NCBI RefSeq assembly: GCF_026460945.1
Contig: NZ_JAOVZV010000018.1
Coordinates: 1-64,000, forward strand
Direction: 5' to 3'
DNA length: 64,000 bases
From: Chryseobacterium luquanense
GTDB lineage: Bacteria; Bacteroidota; Bacteroidia; Flavobacteriales; Weeksellaceae
Every line of letters starts with the position of its first letter. Position 1 is the first letter of the stretch. A model generated the notes under the pieces. The model ran no database searches, had not been told where the DNA came from, and saw only the letters and a program-made list of their open reading frames with translations. Positions 55,703 to 64,000 of the stretch are shown piece by piece. Made by a program: the position numbers and the translations under genes.

Positions 55703-58700
55703 TTAAATAAGTTCTTCAGTCTTTTTAGTTCTGTTAAAAATCCAAAATATAATCGGAAAAATTAATAAGGTTAAAACAGTGGCTGTAATCAAGCCTCCGA
55801 TAATGACAATTGCCAGCGGTTTTTGAGATTCTGAGCCGATTCCTGTAGACAAAGCTGCAGGCAATAGTCCGATGGATGCCATTAATGCCGTCATAATTAC
55901 AGGACGTGTTCTAGATTTTACTCCGTTCAAAACAGCTTCATCTATTTTTAATCCATCTTTTATATTTTGATGAAATTCCGTGATCAGAATTACACCGTTC
56001 TGAATACAGATTCCTAATAAAGCAATCATTCCGACTCCGGCAGAAATTCCGAAATTCATATTCGTCAAATGCAATGCGATAATCCCACCAATCAGAGCAA
56101 ACGGTACATTTGCCAAAACTAAGAGCGAATCTTTCATGTTTCCGAAAAGAATAAACAGCAGGAAGAATATTCCTAAGAAACTTATGGGTACGATTTCCGT
56201 TAATCTTGCCGTTGCACGCTGCTGATTTTCAAACTGACCTGTCCAACCCACTTTATAACCTTCGGGAATATCAATTTTTGCCACTTCTTTCTGTGCATCA
56301 GCAATGGTTCCACCCAAATCACGGTCACGGATTGAGAATTTAATTCCGATATAACGTTTAATATCATCGCGGTAAATAAATGCAGCACCATTGTTTTTTT
56401 GGATTGTAGCGACTTCTTTCAGCGGAATCATCGATCCATCCTGCGTAGGAATCATCAGTGACGCCATATCATTCTCATCTTTTCTGTATTCGTGGGAATA
56501 CCTCAGACGAATCGGGAATTTTCTTTCGCCGTCATACATTTCAGAAGCTGTTTTTCCACCGAAGGCCATTTCCAGAACGGTTTGTGCATCTTCCGGCATT
56601 ACGCCGTACGCTGCCATTTTATTTCTGTCCCAGACGACATTTACTTCGGGCTGACCAATATTTTTAATAATTCCGGCATCACGAACTCCGTCTACATCTT
56701 TGATTGATTTTAAAACTTTCTCCGCCAGTTCATCCAAAGTCTGAAGATTATCTCCATAGATTTTAATTCCGTTTTCTGCTTTAAAACCGGCAACCGCTTC
56801 AGCGACGTTATCGGAAATGGGCTGAGAATAATTAAAGGTAATTCCCTGATATTTACTCAGTTTTTTATCGATTTCTTCCGTCAGTTGTTCGTAAGTTATT
56901 TTCCGCTTCCACTTATCTTTGGCTTTAAGATTCACGGCAAACTGTACGAAACCAAATCCGTTCGGGTCGGTTCCGTCGTTGCTTCGTCCGGTCTGCGCCA
57001 AAACATCGGTAACTTCAGGAACGCTCATGATATCTTTCTTCAGAATATCTGCAGTTTTCAAAGATTCTTTTAAAGATGAACTCATCGGCATTTCCGCGGT
57101 TATCCAAAGTGAGCCTTCATTGAGTTGCGGTAAGAATTCTGTTCCTAGAAACTTCCCAGAGAATAAAGTAACGGCAACAATTGAAACAGAAACAATTAAA
57201 CTTGTTTTTTTATTTTTAAAGGTAAACCTGAAACCTTTCAAAACAATCCTGTCCCAAAAGTTTACAAACGGATTGTTCTTTTCTCTTACATTTTTATTTA
57301 AAAGCAAATGCGTTAAGACGGGAACCAAAGTTAATGTGAAAATCAAAGCTCCTAACAAAGCAAAACCTAATGTAAATGCCAATGGCGAGAACATTTTCCC
57401 TTCTACTTTCTGGAATGCGAAGATGGGAAGTAATGAAGTAATGATGATTAATTTAGAAAAGAAAATTGCTTTTCCCAAACCGGTTCCGGTCTGTTTAATC
57501 CAACCTGCCTTTGCCATTTTGTTGAATCTTTCATGACCATATTTCTTGGCTTTGTGATCGAGCATCACGAAAATTCCTTCGACCATCACGACGGCTCCGT
57601 CAATGATAATTCCGAAATCGACGGCTCCGAGTGACAGTAAATTGGCACTCATCCCACAAAGTTTTAAACATAAAAAAGCAAACAGTAACGAAAGCGGAAT
57701 AATAATGGAAACCGTAAGCGTCGTTCGCCAGTCTGCCATAAAAATCAAAACGATAACCGTTACCAAAATAATTCCTTCCAGCAAATTGTGCATTACCGTT
57801 TCTGTGGTAAAATCCATTAGGTTATCACGGTCGTAGAAAGTAACCATTTTTACATCTTTGGGAAGGATTTTTTCGTTCAGTTCTTTGATTTTAGCTTTTA
57901 CGCCAACCAAAACCTCTCTCGGATTTTCACCTTTTCTCATCACGACAATTCCTTCTACGGTATCATCCTGATTGTTTAATCCAGCCTGCCCAACTCTTGG
58001 TCTTGCACTTTCATGAACCTCAGCAACATTTTTTACCAAAACAGGATTTCCATTATCATTGTGAATTGTAATATTGGCAATATCATCCGTTGATTGCACC
58101 AATCCAATTCCCCGAACGACATACGCTTGTCCGTTTTTTTCGATAACATCTCCACCTACATTTAAGTTGCTTTTCGTCACAGCTTCATACACCTGAAGTG
58201 GCGTTAAATTGTATTTATCTAAAGCTCTTGGATCAATACTTAGCTCAAAAACCTTATCCTGACCTCCAAAAACGTTGATGTCGGCAACTCCGGGAACTCC
58301 ACGAAGCGCTCTGTCGATAACCCAATTCTGTAAAGTCAACAGTTCACGGGAATCTTTTTTCTTGCTTTCTAAAGTGTATCTGAAAATCTCCCCGGTTGGT
58401 CCGTAAGGTGGCTGAACTTCAGGATCAATACCTTCGGGTAGACTTACATTTCGAAGCTGATTGTTGACCATATTTCGGGCAAACATATCATCTACACCAT
58501 CATCAAAGAGAATTTTCACAATGGAAAGTCCGAACATTGTCGTACTTCTCACACTTGTTTTTTTCTGAACCGGACTCATTGCCAATTCAATCGGTGTCGT
58601 CACAAAACGTTCGACTTCTTCGGCACTTCTTCCGTCCCATTGGGTGATGATGACGATTTGCGTATTGGTAACATCGGGAAATGCCTCAATCGGCATATTT

Positions 58701-58804
58701 TTAAAACTGATAAATCCCGCCACCGCCAAAATAGCCACCCAGATAAAGGTAAAGGCTTTGTTTTTCAGTGAAAATGAGATTATATTTTTTATGAATTTGT
58801 TCAT
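55703..58804 (-). CDS. RND efflux permease, heavy-metal (CusA/CzcA) type
   Basis: 1033-residue inner-membrane proton antiporter with twelve helices and two large periplasmic loops. MNKFIKNIISFSLKNKAFTF start, IEAFPDVTNTQI, and the helix 4 motif GAVDFGIIIDGAVVMVEG that places it in the HME family; the DFG...D pattern is seen in CzcA-like divalent-metal pumps, but the substrate (Zn, Co, Cd, Cu or Ag) is inference. Third gene of a tolC-adaptor-pump operon, 189 bases after the adaptor gene. A TCTAACATCTAA motif precedes the start. Confidence 0.92.
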   Translation of the reverse strand: MNKFIKNIISFSLKNKAFTFIWVAILAVAGFISFKNMPIEAFPDVTNTQIVIITQWDGRSAEEVERFVTTPIELAMSPVQKKTSVRSTTMFGLSIVKILFDDGVDDMFARNMVNNQLRNVSLPEGIDPEVQPPYGPTGEIFRYTLESKKKDSRELLTLQNWVIDRALRGVPGVADINVFGGQDKVFELSIDPRALDKYNLTPLQVYEAVTKSNLNVGGDVIEKNGQAYVVRGIGLVQSTDDIANITIHNDNGNPVLVKNVAEVHESARPRVGQAGLNNQDDTVEGIVVMRKGENPREVLVGVKAKIKELNEKILPKDVKMVTFYDRDNLMDFTTETVMHNLLEGIILVTVIVLIFMADWRTTLTVSIIIPLSLLFAFLCLKLCGMSANLLSLGAVDFGIIIDGAVVMVEGIFVMLDHKAKKYGHERFNKMAKAGWIKQTGTGLGKAIFFSKLIIITSLLPIFAFQKVEGKMFSPLAFTLGFALLGALIFTLTLVPVLTHLLLNKNVREKNNPFVNFWDRIVLKGFRFTFKNKKTSLIVSVSIVAVTLFSGKFLGTEFLPQLNEGSLWITAEMPMSSSLKESLKTADILKKDIMSVPEVTDVLAQTGRSNDGTDPNGFGFVQFAVNLKAKDKWKRKITYEQLTEEIDKKLSKYQGITFNYSQPISDNVAEAVAGFKAENGIKIYGDNLQTLDELAEKVLKSIKDVDGVRDAGIIKNIGQPEVNVVWDRNKMAAYGVMPEDAQTVLEMAFGGKTASEMYDGERKFPIRLRYSHEYRKDENDMASLMIPTQDGSMIPLKEVATIQKNNGAAFIYRDDIKRYIGIKFSIRDRDLGGTIADAQKEVAKIDIPEGYKVGWTGQFENQQRATARLTEIVPISFLGIFFLLFILFGNMKDSLLVLANVPFALIGGIIALHLTNMNFGISAGVGMIALLGICIQNGVILITEFHQNIKDGLKIDEAVLNGVKSRTRPVIMTALMASIGLLPAALSTGIGSESQKPLAIVIIGGLITATVLTLLIFPIIFWIFNRTKKTEELI

Positions 58805-58875
58805 GATAGAAATTAGATGTTAGACTTTAGATATTCGTTTAATATCTAAGTGTTTAATTTTATCTAAAGAAATTA

Positions 58876-58984
58876 AAACCATTAAGAGTCTGAAGCTCTC
58901 TATTTTTGAAGTCAATATCGACAGGATGATAGCCATAAAGTAATTAGCAAAACCTTTATTTCACCTCAAACTTCTTAATGGTTT
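58876..58984 (-). repeat. 12-bp inverted repeat between adaptor and pump genes
   Basis: AAACCATTAAGA (58876-58887) and its exact inverted copy (58973-58984) enclose 85 bp with no gene. Could be a small decayed mobile repeat or an RNA stem affecting downstream expression. Confidence 0.5.
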
Positions 58985-58993
58985 GGAAAAAAT

Positions 58994-60076
58994 TTAGTTG
59001 TTCAGAGAACGGTAGATTAGCAATTGGTTATTGGTAATCACTTCTTCGCCTTCTTTAAGACCTTCCGAAAGGTAAGTCACGTCTCCAAGCTGTTTTAAAA
59101 CCTGAATTTCTTTCACTTTCACATCCGTTCTTGATTTAAAAACCACCACATAACTTCTGTTGTCATCAAAAATGACCGCTTTTGAAGGAATTGAAAGAGC
59201 TGTTTTATCCTCAGATTTAGAAACTTTTATCGTCGCTTTACTATCCGGAATCAATAATCCGTTGGCATTATCGAGAACTACTCTTGCCTGCATGGCATTA
59301 GTTTGAGGATCGATAATTTTAAATATTTTATCAATTTTCCCGTCAAACACTTTATCAGGATAAGATAATGTGGAAACCTGAGCGGGCATTCCAAGGCTTA
59401 TCTTATTGATATCAGATTCGTTGATGTTCATTATTGCCCAAACGTTGGTTGTGTTGGCAACATCGAAAATATTTTCGCTTCGGTCACTTCTCAGCTGCAT
59501 ATCTTTATTGATGTCTTTATGCACAATATATCCGCTGATTGGTGCCAAAACACTGTAAATGTTTCCATTTCTTACATTGTAAACCGTACTCACTGCGGAA
59601 GATCGCTGCATTTGATCCTGGGCTTTTTGTAACTGACTTTTAGCTTCCAACACTTCTCTTTCCGTTGTCAATTTACCTTCATACATTTCTCTGGCAACAC
59701 GCAGATTATTCTGAGCCACCACCAAATCTGTTTTTGCATCACTTACATCTTTTTGAATGTCGGCCAACTCGGTACTTCTGATGGTTGCTAAAACCTGTCC
59801 TTTTTTCACATAATCTCCAAGTTCAACATTCACACTCATCACATTCCCGCCCACCAAAGGAAAAACGTCGATGTAAGAATTGGCATCTGCTGCGATTTTG
59901 CCGTAAAAACTGTAAGAATCTTCTATTAATCTGTTCTCAACTTTTGCAGTAGAAATAGATTCGAGCATCGTGTTGCTCAGTTCAAAACCTTTCGGCTCGG
60001 GAGTTTTTGCAATTTCAGGCTTCGAGCAAGACCATAAAAGGAAAGCTGAAAATAGGGGTATAATTATTTTTTTCAT
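58994..60076 (-). CDS. Efflux RND periplasmic adaptor (membrane-fusion) lipoprotein
   Basis: About 360 residues from MKKIIIPLFSAFLLWSCSKPE, a lipoprotein signal with lipobox LLWSC. Barrel-sandwich lipoyl halves (FPLVGGNVMSVNVELGDYVKKGQVLATI, then SVLAPISGYIV), a coiled-coil hairpin (about 115-170), and the beta-barrel with VWAIMNINESDINKI. Links the RND pump to the TolC-like channel. The upstream in-frame ATG at 60133 is rejected since it would bury the signal peptide. Starts 75 bases after the tolC gene. Confidence 0.9.
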   Translation of the reverse strand: MKKIIIPLFSAFLLWSCSKPEIAKTPEPKGFELSNTMLESISTAKVENRLIEDSYSFYGKIAADANSYIDVFPLVGGNVMSVNVELGDYVKKGQVLATIRSTELADIQKDVSDAKTDLVVAQNNLRVAREMYEGKLTTEREVLEAKSQLQKAQDQMQRSSAVSTVYNVRNGNIYSVLAPISGYIVHKDINKDMQLRSDRSENIFDVANTTNVWAIMNINESDINKISLGMPAQVSTLSYPDKVFDGKIDKIFKIIDPQTNAMQARVVLDNANGLLIPDSKATIKVSKSEDKTALSIPSKAVIFDDNRSYVVVFKSRTDVKVKEIQVLKQLGDVTYLSEGLKEGEEVITNNQLLIYRSLNN

Positions 60077-60151
60077 TTTAGATTTTTTAGATAAATGCTG
60101 TTTTTCAGTTCGCAAGTGCGTTTGACTGATCAAGACAGCAAATTTTTATAT

Positions 60152-61393
60152 TTAATAGAAGATTTTACTCTGTACCAATTGGTTAAGCTTTTCTGCAGAC
60201 TGAATCAGTTCGTTTTTCATGTCATAAATCTGCAATGCCGTTTGGCGGTAACTTTCCATGAAATCTGTAAACTCGATTAAACTGATGTTTCCGTTTCTGA
60301 AATTTTTGAGCATTCCGTTGTAGACTAAGTCGAGATTATCTAAATCGGTTGCTTTAATTTCGGCTAACTGTTCGTATTGGGTTTTCCAGATTTGAAAGGC
60401 AGATTCTACTTTTGTTTCTAAGTCAAGTTTCTGAAACTCGGCATTTTTCTGGTTTTGTTTGATCGCAAAATTGGCTTTTGCTACATTTCCTTTATTGCTT
60501 TTCCATAACGGAATCGGGATGCCCACTTTTAAATTGATTTCGTTATTAAAAGTTCCTGAAGCCTGGTCATATTCCATCCCGACATTCAAATCCGGAACAT
60601 TCAGGGATTTTTGCCATTGTGCATATAGTTTGGAATTGTCAATCAGTTTTAGAATAAACAAATAATCAGCATTGTTTTCGAGGGCTTTTCTTTTCAATTC
60701 AGCTTCATCACCGAAAGGTTGCGAAGCTAAAATGTCTTTTGCTTCCTCATCAGAAATCTGAGGCTCTATTTTTTCGGTAATTCCTGTGAGGACTTTTAGA
60801 TTTTGTTCGAATTCAAGAATATTTTTATTGATTCCTACTTTATCATTATTTAATTGAATAACGATGCTTTGAAGTCTTACTTCGTCTTTTAAAGAAACGT
60901 TACCTTTTGCAGATTGTACTTTATACGCCTTTAAAAGGTCATTCATGTAACCCAATTGCTTGTTGGTATTTTCAAGCTTGAGTTTTTCGTAATAAAGATC
61001 ATAGTAATTGGTGTGAAGCTGTGTTCGAAGCTCGACCAAAAGTTGTAAAAACTGTAATTGTGAAAGTTCTTTATTTGATTTTGCAAAAGCAATTTCATTT
61101 TTCTTCTTGCCACCCATGTAAATCAATTGGGTAACTTCGAAACCTTTTGCTCTTCCTGCGTCTAAAAATCTTTTGTCTTCCGGATTATAGCCGTTGATGT
61201 AACCGCTCATCTGTGGAAGTTCCCATATTTTCGCCTGCAGAATATCTGCATCTGCCATATTGATGCTATATTGCTCGGCAAGAAGCTGGAGATTATTTTG
61301 CTGAAAAGCCGTTTCGCACTCCAAAAGCGACATTCGCTGCTGTGCTGTTATGACCGAAGAAATAACCACGAACAGTCCTGCAATTTTGTTCAT
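60152..61393 (-). CDS. TolC-family outer-membrane efflux channel
   Basis: 413 residues, signal MNKIAGLFVVISSVITAQQ. Long alpha-helical repeats typical of TolC/CusC (ANFAIKQNQKNAEFQKLDLE, LIYMGGKKKNEIAFAKSNKEL) and GNISLIEFTDFMESYRQTAL. The outer membrane component of the efflux complex, first in the operon. Its upstream region holds the operator-like palindrome array. Confidence 0.88.
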   Translation of the reverse strand: MNKIAGLFVVISSVITAQQRMSLLECETAFQQNNLQLLAEQYSINMADADILQAKIWELPQMSGYINGYNPEDKRFLDAGRAKGFEVTQLIYMGGKKKNEIAFAKSNKELSQLQFLQLLVELRTQLHTNYYDLYYEKLKLENTNKQLGYMNDLLKAYKVQSAKGNVSLKDEVRLQSIVIQLNNDKVGINKNILEFEQNLKVLTGITEKIEPQISDEEAKDILASQPFGDEAELKRKALENNADYLFILKLIDNSKLYAQWQKSLNVPDLNVGMEYDQASGTFNNEINLKVGIPIPLWKSNKGNVAKANFAIKQNQKNAEFQKLDLETKVESAFQIWKTQYEQLAEIKATDLDNLDLVYNGMLKNFRNGNISLIEFTDFMESYRQTALQIYDMKNELIQSAEKLNQLVQSKIFY

Positions 61394-61536
61394 TCTCTCA
61401 ATTTTGATGACAAAAGTGCGGCTGCTCGATTAAAACGAACTTAAATGGGGCTTAAAAAAAAATTAAATTGTGAATTTGATAAAAATTATTCGCGGAAAAT
61501 TTTGTGAAAAACAGCAAGTATTTTGACCACATTACC

Positions 61537-61544
61537 CAAATATT
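61537..61544 (-). promoter_or_regulatory. Possible -7 box of the efflux operon
   Basis: Minus-strand AATATTTG differs from TAnnTTTG at the first base. It lies 29 bp from the nearest palindrome; an activator bound there would be placed from about -43 outward. A weak box fits an activator-dependent promoter. Confidence 0.35.
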
Positions 61545-61572
61545 TTTTAATAATTATAGATTACTTTAAAAT

Positions 61573-61650
61573 TGATGCGCATCAGTTCGTAAATTGATGC
61601 GCATCACTTTACAAACTGATGCGCATGAGTTGATCAAATCATGCGCATCA
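61573..61650 (-). promoter_or_regulatory. Array of four palindromes at a 22-bp period, likely operator
   Basis: TGATGCGCATCA at 61573-61584 and 61595-61606, TGATGCGCATGA at 61617-61628 and TCATGCGCATCA at 61639-61650. Starts are exactly 22 bp apart, about two helical turns, so all face the same side of the DNA. They lie between the kinase gene end and the efflux operon start. A likely reader is the response regulator encoded at 63057-63737. Confidence 0.75.
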
Positions 61651-61691
61651 ATTTTTATATTGTTTTAAACCCATCATCAGATGAGGAAAAG

Positions 61692-63056
61692 TTATTTATT
61701 AAAAATAACACTGAATTTATTTAAATTTTCAGAAGGCGAGGAGTACAAAATGTCTGCTCCATGATACTCTAAAATTCTTTTTACAATCCTTAAACCTAAA
61801 CCCGAACCCGAAATATTTTGAGAATTGTTCCCCCGCATAAACGCTTCGAAAAGTTTTGGCTGCTCATCTTCTGAAATTGTATTTCCTTCCGAAAGTACAT
61901 CCACAGAAAGATGATTTTCGGTTTCTGTTATGATAATTTTTGCATCGGCGTTGTCGGAATAGACCGCTGCATTTTTCAATAAATTAATAAAGACAATATC
62001 TAAAAGCGACTGAACGCCATTAATCGTAAGGAAAGCATTTTCCTGAGTTTCTTCAGAAATACCGAAATCCATTTTGAGGTTGGGATAACTTTTTTGTACA
62101 CGTTCGAAAGATTCAAAAATTACTTCATCAATTCGTACTTCTTCATAGATACTTTGAATATTTTCTTTGTCAAATTTTGTAAGCAGCAGCAAAGAATTGG
62201 TTAAATCTGATAATTGATAAACATCTTTAGACATCTGTTTTAAAGCAGAAAGTGTTTCCGGAGAATGTTGCTCTAGTTGAGTTAAATTCTCCAGCTGAAA
62301 AGCCATTCTCGTAATGGGGGTTCTGATTTCGTGTGATGCACTTGCAGTAAAATCTTTTTGTGACTGGAAAACATCATTCAGCCTTGAAATCATTGTATTA
62401 AATGAATTTGCCAGAATGCTAATTTCATCGTTTGACTGTTCAACGGGAATTTGTGTAGTAAGTTTATGAGCGGTGACTTCAGAAATTTCTTTATTCAAAT
62501 CTTCTAAAGGTCGGAGAAATTTTCCCATAAAATAATAGGAAAAGAAACCTATCAGCAAAGTACAGGTGATAAAAGCGGTTATTAAAAGGTATTTCAGATA
62601 AGCCAGCTTCGATTTTCCGTTGGCATCATAAGCGCTTGTGAGAATGTAGTAATTTTCACCGTTGATATTTTTAAGTGCTGCATAAATTTCCGGAACAGAT
62701 TCTTCGCTGTAAATATCTTTTTTCTTGTCTAATTCTTTAAGCAAATTTTTATCCCAGGTTACTTTCTGGTCTTTTATAGTGCTGTAAATAAGTTCTTTTT
62801 GGCCATTAAAAATTAAAATGGTTTCATTTAAAAGGAAATTGTCGGAATTTTCATTGAAAAAAATAGGCGCTTCTTCCTCAAAATTTTTAGATTTTGAAAT
62901 AAAATTAGTCGTAAATCCTAATCTTCTTACAAATCGGTCTTTGAATTCTTCACGTCGGAAATCATCAAAGGAAATGTAAATAATAATTAATACAACCGCA
63001 AAAAGTAATGAAAATGAAACGCTCAACGTAAGCGCAATCTTTCTTTTTAAAGACAT
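61692..63056 (-). CDS. Two-component sensor histidine kinase
   Basis: 454 residues. Membrane helix at about 8-29, a periplasmic sensor region (about 30-157), second helix at about 158-178, HAMP (FLRPLEDLNKEISEVTAHKL), phospho-accepting H242 in SASHEIRTPITRMAF, N box INLLKNAAVYS and G box SGSGLGLRIVKRI. ATP-dependent signalling to the adjacent regulator. Start abuts the regulator's stop, so the pair is one operon. The signal is probably the metal or stress handled by the pump nearby, which is inference. Confidence 0.95.
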   Translation of the reverse strand: MSLKRKIALTLSVSFSLLFAVVLIIIYISFDDFRREEFKDRFVRRLGFTTNFISKSKNFEEEAPIFFNENSDNFLLNETILIFNGQKELIYSTIKDQKVTWDKNLLKELDKKKDIYSEESVPEIYAALKNINGENYYILTSAYDANGKSKLAYLKYLLITAFITCTLLIGFFSYYFMGKFLRPLEDLNKEISEVTAHKLTTQIPVEQSNDEISILANSFNTMISRLNDVFQSQKDFTASASHEIRTPITRMAFQLENLTQLEQHSPETLSALKQMSKDVYQLSDLTNSLLLLTKFDKENIQSIYEEVRIDEVIFESFERVQKSYPNLKMDFGISEETQENAFLTINGVQSLLDIVFINLLKNAAVYSDNADAKIIITETENHLSVDVLSEGNTISEDEQPKLFEAFMRGNNSQNISGSGLGLRIVKRILEYHGADILYSSPSENLNKFSVIFNK

Positions 63057-63737
63057 TTATAAAGGATTTAGATAATATCCGAAACCTGATCTTGTATGAA
63101 TAAGTTTTACTTTATATTCTTTGTCGATCTTCTTTCTCAGGAAATTGATATAAACTTCTACCGTATTGGTATTGGTATTAAAATTATGTTCCCAGACATT
63201 CTCTGTAATTTGTTGTTTGGAAACCGTTCTTCCCTGTGCTTCTGCGAGGTAAACCAAAAGCTGGAATTCTTTTAAAGTCAACGCAATTTCATTTCCCGCA
63301 CGGAAAACTTTCTGTTCGGTCTTATTGATAATTAAATCATCGATTCTTATTATCTCTGAATCGATGTTCTCGGAAGATACTTTTCGTCTTAAAAGAGAAT
63401 TCATTCGAAGTAATAATTCTTCAAACTGAAAAGGTTTCACCAAATAATCATCTGCCAACCTTGTAAATGCATCTTTTTTATCTGAGATATCACCATAAGC
63501 CGAGATAATAATGATGGGGGTGTTTTTATCGAAAGAACGAACTGTCTGACAAACATCAAGCCCGTTAATCTTGGGAACATTGATGTCTAAAAGATACAAA
63601 TCATAAGAATTGTTTTTTATCTGACGGAGAAAAGTTTCTCCATCGTAAATTTTATCACACGTAAATTGATTTGATTCTAAAAACTTACTCAGTTCAGCAG
63701 AAAGAATAAGATCGTCTTCCAATAAAAGAATATTCAT
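63057..63737 (-). CDS. OmpR-family response regulator
   Basis: 226 residues. Receiver domain with acidic pair D8/D9, phospho-acceptor D51 in YLLDINVPKI, conserved Lys in DYLVKPFQ, and a C-terminal winged helix (LTLKEFQLLVYLAEAQGRTVSKQQITENVW, VEVYINFLRKKID and RSGFGYYL). First gene of the regulator-kinase pair. Likely controls the efflux operon downstream via the palindrome array. Confidence 0.95.
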   Translation of the reverse strand: MNILLLEDDLILSAELSKFLESNQFTCDKIYDGETFLRQIKNNSYDLYLLDINVPKINGLDVCQTVRSFDKNTPIIIISAYGDISDKKDAFTRLADDYLVKPFQFEELLLRMNSLLRRKVSSENIDSEIIRIDDLIINKTEQKVFRAGNEIALTLKEFQLLVYLAEAQGRTVSKQQITENVWEHNFNTNTNTVEVYINFLRKKIDKEYKVKLIHTRSGFGYYLNPL

Positions 63738-63937
63738 CTGGGAAATATTTAATTACGAATTTAATGAATTTTTCAACATTAGACAGGCAATTGAATGCGT
63801 AAACTAGCTTGGCAGAATAATTTAAAATACCTAATGACTTACTGCTAAAGTATTTTGAAGCTTATATTATGATTGATTAAAATAATATTAAACTTTAAAT
63901 TTAAAGCCTAAGATAAATGAAGATTTGAAATTCAGTC

Positions 63938-63964
63938 AAAAAAAAATCCCGAAGAAATCGGGAT
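63938..63964 (-). terminator. Terminator of the tRNA transcript at the right edge
   Basis: ATCCCGA-AGAAA-TCGGGAT (63946-63964) with a T run on the minus strand. Confidence 0.9.
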
Positions 63965-63972
63965 GTAAGATG

Positions 63973-64000
63973 AGCCAACTACGGGACTTGAACCCGTGAC
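63973..64000 (-). tRNA. 3' part of a tRNA, identity not determinable
   Basis: T arm ACGGG-TTCAAGT-CCCGT, then 3' acceptor AGTTGGC and discriminator T. The anticodon lies beyond the window edge. The discriminator T would fit tRNA-Gly or tRNA-Cys but is not enough to decide. Confidence 0.8.

Noticed and set aside
56919..57536. 205-residue open frame on the plus strand inside the RND pump gene
   Set aside because: Antisense to a strongly supported gene, Lys/Asn/Phe-rich with no family features; a shadow of codon bias.
60077..60133. Upstream start of the RND adaptor
   Set aside because: It would place 19 charged residues ahead of a clear lipoprotein signal.
61573..61650. CRISPR array
   Set aside because: Repeats are 12-bp palindromes with only 10 bp between them, far too short, and no cas gene is nearby.

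Overview
The window looks like chromosome of a Bacteroidetes bacterium of class Flavobacteriia, most likely Chryseobacterium or a close relative in the Weeksellaceae. The DNA is AT-rich. Many genes have the Bacteroidetes promoter -7 box TAnnTTTG instead of an E. coli -10 box, and Shine-Dalgarno sequences are rarely obvious. Three large secreted proteins end in type 9 secretion (T9SS) sorting domains. Several families are typical of the class: IPExxxVDY, DUF6452/DUF6048, DUF2480, a DprE2-like SDR and a fused diheme cytochrome b of the Bacteroidetes succinate dehydrogenase. The genus is inference from protein style, not from a search.

Layout. 1-4.9 kb: an SDR reductase, a YcxB-like membrane protein, and a ku-ligD end-joining operon in which ligD is split into two frames at an A9 run. 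4.9-13.8 kb: mostly minus-strand genes, namely two secreted proteins of unknown function, aspS, an ankyrin protein, an S41 protease, an XRE-DUF2975 pair, a DUF937 protein and a DUF2480 protein. 13.9-27.4 kb: plus-strand housekeeping genes lpxB-comEC, sdhCAB, a thioredoxin-fold lipoprotein lacking its CxxC, rlmD, a DUF5117 metalloprotease and DUF6452-DUF6048. 28-34 kb: an M43 metalloprotease and a 1215-residue FN3/GEVED adhesin, both T9SS type A substrates; the adhesin promoter sits in a long palindrome. 34-36.7 kb: ruvB, an MBL hydrolase and coaE. 36.8-41.6 kb: hutI, DUF695 and hutG for histidine breakdown, then an aldehyde dehydrogenase. 41.7-45.9 kb: an operon acpP-fabF-rnc-IPExxxVDY-pyk. 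46-46.7 kb: tmRNA and a conserved-looking structured element resembling the flavo-1 RNA. 46.8-50.7 kb: a giant T9SS type B protein with internal repeats. 51.7-53.9 kb: tuf, tRNA-Trp, secE, nusG. 54.1-55.6 kb: a duplicated DUF4394 lipoprotein. 55.7-63.7 kb: a tripartite RND efflux system of the metal (CusA/CzcA) type with its own two-component system. The right edge holds the 3' end of a tRNA.

How the parts work together. The most striking regulatory structure is a set of four palindromes (TGATGCGCATCA and near copies) at an exact 22-bp period, 61573-61650. It lies upstream of the tolC-adaptor-RND operon and just downstream of the response regulator/kinase pair, and is a strong candidate operator array. 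Other points worth following are the possible -1 frameshift joining the phosphoesterase and ligase-polymerase halves of LigD, the palindrome-embedded promoter with a short leader frame before the adhesin, and the structured RNA-like element near tmRNA. No insertion sequence, prophage or CRISPR array was seen.
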